Positions 1 through 12,035 of a DNA stretch of 64,000 bases are shown here, piece after piece. The notes beneath the pieces were generated by a model, which did not search any database, had not been told where the DNA came from, and worked only from the letters and a program-made list of their open reading frames with translations. Location: NCBI GenBank assembly GCA_037349315.1, contig JBAIAC010000048.1:43526501-43590500 (forward strand), read 5' to 3'. The position numbers and the translations under genes are program-made. Every line of letters starts with the position of its first letter. The first letter of the stretch is position 1. This stretch comes from Chelydra serpentina (Eukaryota; Chordata; Testudines; Chelydridae).

Positions 1-211
1 GTTATAGAGGGTGAACAATTTATGAGTTTACCCTGTATAAGCTTTATACAGGGTAAAATGGATTTATTTGGGGCTTGGACCCCATCGGGAGTTGAGCATC
101 TGAGTGTTAAAGACAGGAACATTTCTTAAGCTGCTTTCAATTAAGCCCACAGCTGTTAGGGGACGTGGTTCAGAACTTGGTCTCGGTTTGCAGCAGGCCA
201 GTGGGTCTGGC

Positions 212-1080
212 TCAAACCAGGCAGGGCACAGAAAGTCCCAAGCTGCCAGCACAGGAAATCAGGGGCAGAAGTAGTCTTGGCACATCAGTTGGCAACCCCA
301 AGTGGGTTTCTGTGATCCAACCTGTCACAGTGATCTTATAAGATACAAGGTGATGGCCAGAGTGGGAGAACTCAGCAACAGAGATATCAGAGTGAGAGCA
401 ATGCATGGTAAAGACCAAGTCAAGTGAACAGCACTTTTGGTGAGTGGGAGAGCTGAACAAGGCTGTAGGTTGAAAGGAGACGTGAGGGCGAAGAAATGTG
501 CAGTGAAGACGTTGGCAGCATGGAAGCTGAAGTCACTGAGGATGAGTGTGGGAGATTGAGATGGAGAGCGAGAGCCAGGAGTCAAAATCAGAGAGGAAGG
601 CTGATGGGGAGGAGTTGGCTGGATGATAGGTGACAGGAACGTGGAGAGGAGAGAAAAAATGTGCATGCAGTGCTGTTCAAAAGAAAAAAAAGAATGAGAA
701 GAGGAATGAGGGAGGGTTTCGAAGTGGCAGAAAAGGGAGAGTATACGCCCAACACCCCCCACCACTGTCTGATCCAAGGCAGAGAATGTGAGAGGACAGG
801 CCTCCGTGACCGAGGGCAGCTGAAGAAACCATGTCAGACTAAGGAGTCCAGGAGGAGTGAGCTCTGAAAATGTCATGAATGGCTGTGAACTTTGTAGAGA
901 TGGAATGGGTGATCTAGAGACAGCAAGAGAAGGGAGAGGAAGATGGAGAGGGACGGATGGGAGGTTAGGAATGATGGCACAAGATGGGCAGAGGTGATGG
1001 TGGTGGGACAGGTGTGGGAGGTGGCGAGGTTCGAGATGGAGGGAGTTCAGGGATGTGGCAAATGTCACCCAAATTAAGGA
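212..1080 (-). mobile_element. Degraded LINE endonuclease relic (L2-like)
   Basis: On the minus strand two overlapping open frames (about 325-1068 and 212-460) together resemble an apurinic-type endonuclease domain of a non-LTR retrotransposon. Visible motifs are LILSDFSFHA (usual LGDFNxH), SPTHQKCCSLDLVFT (usual SPTHxxGHTLDLVFT) and SGHHLVSYKI (usual SDHHLVSF). The frame changes near 430-450 and the catalytic-site Asp of SDH reads Gly, so it is a dead fragment. The clade is inferred from motif style only. It may continue past the MITE at 1151-1461. Confidence 0.55.
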
Positions 1081-1150
1081 GGAGGAAGTAGATGTAGGAC
1101 CTAGATTGATGCTGGTAGAGAAAGGAAGGAGGAAGTAGAACTGGTGGGAA

Positions 1151-1461
1151 CAGGGCCGGCTTTGGGCCGATTCCCCCTAATCGGGTCCCGTGCCTAAGAG
1201 GGCCCCGCACCACCCGCAAGAGGGTCCCACGCCACCCGCTTGTACTCACCTGGCGGCACTCCGGGTCTTCAGCAGCACTTTGGTGGCAGGTCCTTCACTC
1301 GCTCCAGGTCTACGGCGGCACTGAAGGACCTGCCGCCGAAATGCCACCGAAGACCCGGAGCAAGTGAAGGATCCGCTGCCGAAGTGCCACCGGAGTGCCG
1401 CCGGGTGAGTAAAAATTAAAAAGGCAAAAATCGGGTCCCGCACTTCCTAAAGCTGGCCCTG
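1151..1461. mobile_element. hAT-type MITE with exact 8-bp target duplication
   Basis: The 311-bp insert has inverted ends CAGGGCCGGCTTT and CAGGGCCAGCTTT (right end read on the minus strand, one base in). It is flanked by the identical 8-bp duplication GGTGGGAA at 1143-1150 and 1462-1469. An 8-bp duplication plus CAG ends is the hAT signature. The interior (about 1241-1410) is a GC-rich imperfect palindrome of CGGCGG-type steps and codes for nothing. Both palindrome arms carry a GGTGAGTA splice-donor-like sequence, one on each strand. Confidence 0.85.
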
Positions 1462-1469
1462 GGTGGGAA

Positions 1470-2355
1470 CTGTGAAGGGGTGAACATGACTAAGTGGGGG
1501 AAATGAAGCCTGTGGGGGAAAGGAAGGAGGAAGGAAAAGGAGGATGGGTACTATGAGGCAGAAGAGGCTTGTATTGAGAGCTAGGAATAAGTGGCAGATG
1601 GACAAGATTACACACACAAGCACACAAACACACAAAGCAGAGTTTGAAAAGTGCTGTGAAGGTACTTTTACATTGCCCCACGCTGATAGGGAAAGTAACA
1701 ACCAGAGTGACCACCACACACACGGAAGCAGCAGCACTGGTATTAGTACCAGAAATAACAACTATTTAATATCATTTATTACTCTAATGGAACATATGGT
1801 TAGCCTGGGCCTTTCGCCATCAGCCCAGGTTGAAACAGCAGTCTAGATAAACTCAATATGTGCATTTGTCAGTAGAAGAATAGCTTCATAACAAACAAAA
1901 AGTCTCTCTCAGTGGTCTGCAACCTTTTCTGGACTGAGTCACCTTTCTTCTTCTTGTCATAGCTGCTGCATTTTTTAATGTCAATACACATATGTATACA
2001 TACAATACATAAGGGTCACAGGATGACTAGATGCAATAGGAAGGTCAAAGGCAAAGCATAGATTATTTGTTTATTTTGCTGGAGTTTGTTTGATTTTATA
2101 AAACACACAGTATGAAGGTAGAAAAGAAATGCCAGTGCCCAAACAGAATGGATGGCTGGAGAATGCCGTAAACAAAACACTAATTCCAGAAACAGAATCC
2201 AGAATATTGTCAGAATGAGCTGTGAACTGCTGATCCCAGGTACATACCAGAAAAAGGGTGCACCTTACATCTCACCTCATGCTGAGCCAGCTTCACTGAC
2301 TGGCATATGTTGGGAGGGAGGAGGGAACAGAGACAAGGCAGCTCTCTCTATCTGC
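1470..2355. other. Intron, nothing assigned
   Basis: Purine-rich on the left with short AC-rich stretches. A short open frame at 1544-1846 has no family signature. No gene or complete repeat recognised. Confidence 0.5.
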
Positions 2356-2363
2356 CTGCTTCC

Positions 2364-2814
2364 CAGTAGTGTAGCCGGGGGTGGGGGGGGAGCAGGGGGA
2401 GCGGCCGCACTCCCTGTGAGGAGAAGTGGCACTAAGGCGCCGCTCGAGCCCAGCTGCGGGAGCCGGGCTCGGGGGGCGCTTTAAAGGGCCAGCGGCTCCC
2501 CGCAGCGGCAGGAGCTGCCGGCCTTTAAAAGCGCCCGCCCCCCCAAGACCAGCTCCGGCAGCGGGGCTGGGGGGGTGCTTTAAAAGGTCGGCGGCTCCTG
2601 CCGCTGCGGGGAGTCGCGGTCCCTTTAAAGCGCCCCCTCCCCAGCCCCGCTGCCGGAGCCAGGCTCGGGTGGGGATTTAAAAGGCCCGGGGGCTCCGCAG
2701 CGGCTGGAGCCCCGGGCCCTTTAAAGCGCCACCGGGTGAGTACAGGGGGAGCGGGGAGGCGCCTTTTTATAGCGCCGCCGCTCCCCCTGTGCTCTAAACC
2801 TGGCTACGCCACTG
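2364..2814. mobile_element. GC-rich hAT-type MITE with exact 8-bp target duplication
   Basis: The 451-bp insert starts CAGTAGTGTAGCC and ends GGCTACGCCACTG, which are inverted copies of each other. It is flanked by CTGCTTCC at 2356-2363 and 2815-2822. The interior is about 80% G+C in places and consists of repeated inverted blocks containing CTTTAAAG and the words GGAGC and GCTCC. Open frames across it are low-complexity Ala/Arg/Pro stretches, not genes. It shares a block ending in CCGGGTGAGTA with the MITE at 1151. Confidence 0.87.
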
Positions 2815-2822
2815 CTGCTTCC

Positions 2823-3516
2823 ATCCCCTTTTTGCCCCTTCACTTCCAGTGGGTGGCAGCCACAGTGCAAGGGCTGTGTAAGGGCTGTGTTGTTCAGCTG
2901 CGTTGTTCAGCTGTATAGAGGAGGGTGTGTCTCACTGCCTTTTAGTTCCCTGTGTGCAGCTGTGGTAGGCCAAGTAATAGCTAGTTCTGCATGCTGTGTG
3001 CAAGATACTACTATAATATACATGCAGAAAATCGTTGAATCAAGTCAAGTCATGGATAGAAATGGAAATCTAGTCTCTTGGCACCCTGCCCTATGCTTAA
3101 TCTGTATGACTGTATATATGGCTTTTTGAGATAGAAGGCTACACCTCCTCCACTTTTTACAAAATTTGCATGTGAAAACATTTGAGCAAAAGGATATTTT
3201 TTGCATATTTGCACACCTCACTGTGCAAATATTCCATCTTCTGTGATTGCCCAAAGAATTGACACTTTGGGGCTGTGACATTATACAAAATGGCTTGGTA
3301 ACAAATTTTGCACTAGTTTTTATGAAAATGTTTAATCAGTTTCACCCACTCCTTTCAGCACCCCTTTCGCACATACCATGGCGATGAGTGTGGCATCAGA
3401 ACCTGAACAGAAAAAAATGGAATAGCTAGTCACAATGCCCTTTGAAATCAATAGGAATTTGACTGAGTAAGGAGTGATGAATTTGGGCCCCTGATATGGT
3501 TAAATGGGGTACATTT
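2823..3516. other. Intron, nothing assigned
   Basis: No splice-bounded exon or repeat recognised; short open frames only. Confidence 0.5.
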
Positions 3517-3650
3517 AGGCCCCGGTCCTGCATAAATTTACATACATGCTCAACTTTACACACTGATAATTGATCCATTGATTTTGATATGCATAACGTT
3601 AAGCACATGCTTAAATATTTACCATATTAAGACCCACAATTCTGCAATGC
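3517..3650. repeat. Ancient imperfect palindromic repeat
   Basis: The segment starts AGGCCCCGGTCCTGCA and shows mirrored blocks around a central CCATTGATTTTGAT: ATGCTCAACTTTACAC on the left, and AACGTTAAGCACATGCTT on the right. The right end reads CAATTCTGCAATGCCC. This fits a widespread non-autonomous palindromic repeat of amniote genomes. Family name not assigned. Confidence 0.5.
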
Positions 3651-5768
3651 CCAGAGGTACTGGATATTTCTACTTTACTTTGTTTCAATTAAATGCTTAA
3701 ATTGATAGGAATTCTATCATCATTTAGCATTTTTAATATCCGCTTCAGTTTAAGACTGTGTTTAATTCCCCAATCAATAGACATTACTCTACTTCTTTTT
3801 GTAAAATTAATCAGTAGTTTCTTTCTAATAACGTTGGGGAAGTTTTCCCATACCAAAGAGCTTTCAAGGGCAGACTGCACATATGTGCAGAGACAACAAA
3901 ACGATTAAATGCACTTAAATGCCAGTGAATGCTTCGGTTCTGTTTTGTCTACCATGCTGTAAAACTAAAAGCCAAATGCTTCTCTTGGTGTTCATCCATT
4001 TTATTTGTGTGCTGGATAAAGGAGAGTGATTTCCAAATTTTAAACCAATTAACCCTAATAAAATGTAATCCTGTTTTAGAGATTGTTCAAGGAGAATAGA
4101 ATCAAAGGGATGGACATTTTGGAGTTACTGAAACCTTTACTACATAATGTTGACTATGTATTTTAGGAATAAAAATAATACATGAATGAAATAAAATTAG
4201 ATTTGACAATTAATTTTACAAACTTTGGTTCAATCAGTGTTCGCTATATTTCATCTACCCGCTAGAAGTCCCAGGGTCATCCTAGAAGCCTTACTCCTGA
4301 TTTCAATCCTTCACCTTAGTTCTCCCCTCCTCCCCCCCCCCAAGAACATTTTAATATACACTTCTGCTTTCAGGCTGTAGCTCCAAAAGAACAGTTAGAG
4401 GTCCACGTTCACGTGACTAAAGAATTCCCATCACCCTTAATTATGTTGCTTGTAGGTCAAAAAGGGGCTTGACACATCTGATGAATGTATCCATAACATT
4501 TGAAGGCAGAGAAACAGAATGGGAACAGGAGTTTCATTGTAAGCAAATGAGTTATGTAAGTCATAATTGATTTTAATCAACATCCATCTAATTTATATTG
4601 CTAAGTACCAATGAGAGGCCTTTGTATGTTATTTTATCTATAACTAATCATGCTACAGGTTCTAAATCCATAAGACATTACAAAGGGTAAGTCTGCAGTG
4701 TGTGTCTGTGCTCAGTCATTACCATGACCTATGAGAGATCACTATAGCTAATGATGAGACACTCTGTATAGGGCCATCAGTTCAATGCTGTTGGGGTCAA
4801 TCACTTAGTTGCATGTCAGTTTTTTCAATGTGTGATGTGTTTCGGGACCTCCTTTTAATACAGGTACCAGAAATTCCATGCTTAAATTATTAGGTAATTT
4901 GTAAAACAGATTAATAAAATAAAATAAAAATATTTGTGTACATTCATTGCTTATGTAATATCAAAAGTTCTCCACTTCACTTCTCTACCTCTCTCAGTTG
5001 CCATAGCCATGTATGATGCAGTATTATTCACATAAGCATGATCCCAACAGGCACTCCATATACAGAGATGTTATTCATCTTTTTGCTTCCCTGCCTACAT
5101 TTACTTTTGCCTCCGATCCTTTTAGATTTTGCTTGTTTACAAACTGCTGTGATTCTTTATTATTGGTCGTATTCAATCTGTCACCTACAACACATGGTGT
5201 TTGTTCAGCTTGATTAGGTGACTGATTTTTTTAAAAAATAGGAGAATAACAAATAGCTTTAAGGTGGATATCCATTAAAATATGGCTTGAATATATGTTG
5301 TTGACAACTAAAGTTCACTATCTCTCTGCCCTTTTAACTATCTGGTGGTAATCACCGATATGCATAATCCAATCCTTAGCTAAAGACAATGAGAATCAGT
5401 AGGTCCATCTCAAGAGGTGGAACATATTGTCTGTGTAGGATTAATCAAGCTAAAACTACAATACAAAATTCCTAGGAAAGGAAAACTCTGGTGCTTGATA
5501 AAGAATTTTCCAGCTACTATTAGTTTTACAAACTAAGGACTTCCATAATTTACTTATGGATGAGACTTTCATCTCTCTTGGTCTAGTAAAGGAGAACCCC
5601 TGCGAGGCAACCGACACGTGTAAATGCCCCCTTTCCTGTGCAGAGTACCCCATTGTCTCCTATATGTTAATTAAGAACCAGAGAAGTAGAGAAAAATATG
5701 TAGGTTTAAATTAGTTAGGAATAGCCTGAAAGCTCCAGAGATCAAACTTCCTGGTACCTCAAGAACTT
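3651..5768. other. AT-rich intron, nothing assigned
   Basis: No coding segment with MAM or LDLa signature and no diagnostic transposon end was found. The open frame at 5013-5213 has no family motif. Confidence 0.5.
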
Positions 5769-5845
5769 TCTCTCTCTCTTTCCTTCCTTCCGTCCCTCTC
5801 TCTCTCTCTCTGTATATATGTATATGTGTATATGTATATATAAAT
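5769..5845. repeat. CT-rich and TA/TG simple repeat
   Basis: A run of TCTCTC and CCTTCC units is followed by TATATG/TGTATA repeats. Simple-sequence tract without function evident. Confidence 0.85.
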
Positions 5846-6594
5846 TTCACGCCAACTTGGAAACAATACATTTGTTTGCTTTGTGAATCAGATAGAAATC
5901 TCTATATGTGAATAATCTATCTTGTTCTTCTAATGTAATGTCTCACATCCTATGATAAGCCTTTGAAAGATGTGAAGAGTGTTAGATATAATCAAAGTTT
6001 GATGAAATCAATCAAATCAAAGTATCATGTGTCTACAAGATTTAGAAGATCATAGGGATTTTGTTTGTTTTTTTCTGATTAATGATTGTTGCACTCCAGA
6101 AGCGATAGGAATTGTATGGCACTAGAAGGGAAAAAAGGAATGTTAAAAGATAAAAGCCTCTAGCAAGGGTATAGCTTCAGAATACTAAGAGCTATTGCTT
6201 TAAAGGGAGGATTTATATTAATAGTTGGAGCAAATAACGAAATACAATCTATGAAATGAATTAAACCCTCCGACTAAAGGATGCATTGAATACATTTGTT
6301 ACATATTGATATCATCTACTGGATATCAACAAAAAAGCAGAGAAACCGAGAGAGCTAAAATCTGAGCACTCAGTTGGCACATGTCAATAGAAATCGAAGG
6401 GTAGCCTCTTTCAAGGAGCTTGAAATCAGGGTATATAAATCTGAGGGCTCCATGTGGGACCCCACAGGTTTGGGTTTTTTTAAGATGAGATATAGAAGAG
6501 CTTGCTAATCCTCTGTACAGGAAAGACTCTCCCCCTTGTTTAGGGTCACACAGGACTAAGCGGAGCTTGTTGAATGTCTGTGTGGGAAAACGAA

Positions 6595-6840
6595 AATAAA
6601 GAAAAACTTGTAGCACCTTAGAGACTAACAAATTTATTTCAGCATAAGCTTTCGTGGGTTAATACCCACTTCATCGGATGCATGGAATGAAACACACTGC
6701 AGACAGACATTTATACAGTCAGGGAAACATGATAAGGTCCAGGTGTATAGACCAATCTTAAGAGGCTAATTAGTTGAGAGGAAACATGACAGCAGGGGAA
6801 GAAAAAGCTTTTGAAGTGATAAACAAGATGGTCACACAGG
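6595..6840 (-). repeat. Dispersed repeat of the AAGCTTTCGTGGGT family
   Basis: Contains TAGCACCTTAGAGACTAAC and CATAAGCTTTCGTGGGTTAA followed by ACCCACTTCATCGGATGCAT. Other copies or relatives are at 52848-53062 (twice, head to head) and 61495-61622. The last gives the other end of the unit (CAGACTAACACGGCTACC). I recognise it as a very common reptile repeat but cannot assign a class from sequence alone. Confidence 0.7.
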
Positions 6841-8026
6841 TGTGAATGAGTGGGAAAGATTCTCCCCTTCTCACAGGCCACAGGACTAACCAGAGTTGAC
6901 TAAACCCACAAACTAGCTGCAGAATCCCCAATGCAACCAAAACCTGAACAGCTGTATGGAAAGGACTCTTCTTTATTCCAGGGGTAACAGGATAAGAAGA
7001 AGTGGTGAGATTTCATTTCAAAGATTGTATTTTCCCTTTTCTTCTTTAACACACAATACTGTAAGTTATTTTGCTGAGCCTACATTCTTTAATGAAACCT
7101 CAAGTAGCCATATTTTAGGTTTTAACTAATGATATATCTGTGCCCTCTTTTGTAAGTCCAAGCAAATTGGCTTAAGAGAGATTGAACCATAAATTTAAGC
7201 AATTGCTTTTGATATTCTAAGTTTGTCCCTTTGGGCCAATCCATTCAAATAGCAGAAACCAGTCTCTTAAAAGTGCCTTCAAGACAAGTGTATCTTTTTT
7301 CTTTGGAGAAATACTGGAAGTGTGATAAGTGTGCTAGGTACTAAAGAATAGATCATCAATAAATCATAAGTAAATGTTATAAGAAATCATGGTTATTTGC
7401 TCTGCTCCTTGGTATAACTGCTGAGCCTCAACCCTAGTCTTTGACAGTTGCTTGCAGGACTGTATTGGTGTGTTCAGTACATGCCAAGAACTTGGTTGTG
7501 TCTGCATTTGATTGGTAAACTATTGATTGTATACTAATGTGGTTCTGGGTGAGTTAATAAATTGTTGATTAGTTAAGAATAAACAAATGCACCTATATAA
7601 GAAATATTATTAGAGTTAAAAGGTGACCTGAAAAGAATTTAGCATTAAATAATGAGCTAGCACTTCTTGAACTCAATTAAAAAAGGTTATCCTACTAGAT
7701 TTCATTCTAATATTAGCTATAACACTTATCCAAATGGGAAATCTAGTTTGTTAGATTTTAGCTTTAAAATCTAACTGATACATAGCATATTCGTAAAGCG
7801 GATCCCATTTCATTCTTACGTGGCAAAATAAAAGCTTCTAAAATACATTTTTGGCTGACAAACCATTCATTCTAAACTGTGTGAAAATCTGGGGGCCACA
7901 ACATTTTAACAAATAACTGGTGTTTGAACAGTCACAGCTACAGATCCACCAATCATAGTAAATTAATTCTGTGATTTTATTCACAAAAATACTTTCAAGT
8001 CATTTTTTACTATATGATGAGTTATA
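6841..8026. other. AT-rich intron, nothing assigned
   Basis: No exon or repeat end recognised. Confidence 0.5.
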
Positions 8027-9590
8027 ATATTGATATTCCTCACCAATCATGCCTCACCAACCTACTAGAATTATTTGAGGGGGTCAACAAGCATGTGGAC
8101 AAGGGGGATCCAGTGGATTTAGATTTTCAGAAAGCCTTTGACAAGGTCCCTCATCAAAGGCTCTTAAGTAAAGTATGCAGTCATGGGATAAGAGGGAAGG
8201 TTCTCTCATGGATTGGTAACTGGTTAAAAGATAGGAAACAAAGGGTAGGAATAAACAGTCAGTTTTCAGATTGGAGAGAGGTAAATAGTGGTGTCCCCCA
8301 GGGGTCTGTACTGGGACCACTCCTATTCAACATATTCATACATTATCTGGAAAAAGGGGTAAACAGTGAGGTGGCAAAATTTGCAGACGATACAAAACTA
8401 CTCAAGATAGTTAAGTCCCAGGCAGACGTTGAACAGCTACAAAAGGATCTCTCAAAACTGGGTGACTGGGCAACAAAATGGCAGATGAAATTCAGTGTTG
8501 ATAAATGAAAAGTAATACACATTGGAAAACATAATGTCAACTATACATATAGACTGATGGGGTCTAAATTAGCTGCTACCACTCAAGAAAGAGATCTTGG
8601 AGTCATTGTGGATAGTTCTCTGAAAACATCCATTCAATGTGGCAGTCAAAAAAGCGAACAGAATGTTCGGAATCATTAATAAAGGGATAGATAATAAGAC
8701 AAAAATATCATATTGCCTCTATATAAATTCATGTTACGCCCACATCTTGAATACTGCACATGTAACCCACACACCTCCTGGATGTGGTATTCTGTCTCAT
8801 CTAGTGGCACCAAGACCACTTAGAGAGAGAGATTAATGAGTTTGCTCTACAGCCTAGCTAACAGCCAGTTGGCTTTTAACTCATGCAGTAGAGGCTCATG
8901 CATTAAGCTCTAGAGGTCCCCAGTTTGATCCTGCCTGCCAATGACCGGGGTCTGTCAACGTTACACATGCAGATGTGGTCACATCATCTCAAAAAAGATA
9001 TATTGGACTTGGAAAAGGTTCAGAAAAGGGAATCAAAAATTATAGGGGTATGGAACAGCTGCTATATGAGGAGAGATTAATAAGACTGGGACTTTTCAGT
9101 TTTGAAAAGAGACGAATAAGGGGGGGATATGATAGATGTCTATAAAATCATGACTGGTGTGGAGAAAGTAAATAAGGAAATGGTATTTACTCCTTCTCAT
9201 AACACAAGAACTAGGGGCTACCAAATGAAATTAATAGGCAGCAGGTTTAAAACAAAAGGAAGTATTTTTCACACAACTCACAGTCAACCTGTGGAACTCC
9301 TTGCCAGAGGATGTTGTAAAGGCCAAGACTATAACAGGGTTCAAAAAAGAACTAGATAAATTCATGGAGGATAGGTCCATCAATGGCTATTAGCCAGGAT
9401 GGGCAGGCATGGTGTCCCTAGCCTCTGTTTGCCAGAACCTGGGAATGGGCAGCAGGGGATGAATCACTTGATGATTACTTATTCTGTTCATTCCCTCTGG
9501 GGCACTTGGCATTGGCCACTGTTGGAAGACAGGATACTGGGCTAGATGGATCTCTGGTCTGACCCGGTATGGCTATTCTTATGTTCTATT
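8027..9590 (+). mobile_element. CR1 LINE, 5'-truncated reverse transcriptase and 3' UTR
   Basis: The frame at 8027-8505 encodes the middle of a CR1 reverse transcriptase: LDFQKAFDKVPHQRLL, then SGVPQGSVLGPLLFNIFI, then the catalytic FADDTKLL. A TGA at 8506 and later frameshifts break it. A 201-bp insertion splits the thumb region at 8763-8963. The 3' UTR ends in GACCCGGTATGGCTATTCTTATGTTC at 9590, a CR1 subfamily tail that differs from the GATTCTATGA tail of the copy at 54793. The 5' end is missing, as usual for CR1. Confidence 0.9.
8763..8963. mobile_element. Small tRNA-like insertion inside CR1
   Basis: A 201-bp insert interrupts the CR1 copy and is flanked by the 6-bp duplication CACATG at 8757-8762 and 8964-8969. 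Removing it restores the CR1 reading. It contains AACTCATGCAGTAGAGG and CAGTTTGATCCTGCC, which resemble the A and B boxes of a tRNA promoter. Its ends TAACCC and CGTTA are partly inverted. It could be a tRNA-derived SINE or a MITE that captured tRNA-like boxes. Confidence 0.65.
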
Positions 9591-9892
9591 TAAATACTAA
9601 GCATAATGTATGCTGTTGCTTGGCTTGAATACTGTGATTGAACTACAGACTTTTGAGGCTAATTTTTTATGTGCATTGGCAAACTTGTAATTCAGGATGT
9701 TACTGTTTCCATTTAAAGCATATAGGGTAAACCTATGGATTTCTTATCTTTGTTAGTTTTCTTCTTACATTTATTACCATGGTAACAATTGCAAAATATT
9801 GTACCTATTTGAGACAGATCCCCTATATTTAAAATTGAAGACCCTTGTAACCAGTAATATATTTCCAAACACAAAGAACCCACCTAAGTGGG

Positions 9893-10118
9893 GTCACTGT
9901 CACTGATCGGTCTATCAGCCCTCACAGAGAGAGCGCCGATCACAACACGTCAGACGTGTTGTTCTAGCCAGTCCTCCAACTACCCGCTGGCCAAGCTGTC
10001 AGTAGCACCGGACACCCGATTGACATAGCGCACAGCAGCTTAGAACTCCTGAGCGATCCGCCAACTGCAGCCTCCCAAGCAGCTGGGATTACAGGCACAC
10101 GCCACCATACCGCACCCC
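9893..10118 (-). pseudogene. 7SL (SRP) RNA-headed retrosequence
   Basis: Read on the minus strand from about 10118, the first ~115 bases follow the 5' Alu domain of 7SL RNA: GGTGGCGTGTGCCTGTAATC, CCAGCTGCTTGGGAGGCTG, GGATCGCT, AGGAGTTCTAAGCTGCTGTG, CGCTATGTCAATCGGGTGTC. The CGCTATG...TCGGGTGTCCG part is in 7SL RNA but absent from Alu elements. There is a short deletion after GGATCGCT. The lower-coordinate half (9893-10000) does not follow the 7SL S domain; it holds two inverted repeats, ACACGTCTGACGTGT and a GATCGGCGCTCTC / GAGGGCTGATAGACCGATC pair. So the 7SL head is joined to something else. Lack of an obvious A tail is noted. Confidence 0.65.
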
Positions 10119-10486
10119 TGAATGGGGTATAAAGTCAAATGTACTGCTGCTGACATTTTTGATCACTAGCATTACACAAACCATCATTAACTATCACAGT
10201 GGGTATTCTCAGAATGAGAAGACAGACGGATTTGTGTGTGTGTAAGTGTAAGATAACAAATTACACTGCTTTGAAGTTTGGTCATACACACAGTAATTTG
10301 TGTATTAGTGCTCCATCCATTATAGATATTTATGTGATTTGTATGATAGTCTCTTCATCTTACCCTTTTTTCCTCTCTATCCCAGCAAAGCATGTGTCAA
10401 TCATTTATTGACAAAACTCAGTATAATACTGGAGTATCAAAGGACATATCCCAGCGTCTTCCCTTTGCTAAATTGCTACTGCATGA

Positions 10487-12035
<1,549 letters not shown>

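Noticed and set aside
325..1068. 247-codon open frame on the minus strand as a host gene
   Set aside because: It reads as a diverged LINE endonuclease with a frame change near 440 and lacks host-gene splice context; annotated as a LINE relic.
2152..2680. Ala/Arg/Pro-rich open frames as a GC-rich first exon or CpG-island promoter
   Set aside because: They fall in a hAT MITE with exact 8-bp duplications and palindromic interior.
9893..10118. A functional 7SL RNA gene or a primate Alu contaminant
   Set aside because: The S domain is missing and the head has a deletion, so it is not a working 7SL gene; the CGCTATG...TCGGGTGTCCG part is absent from Alu, so it is not Alu.
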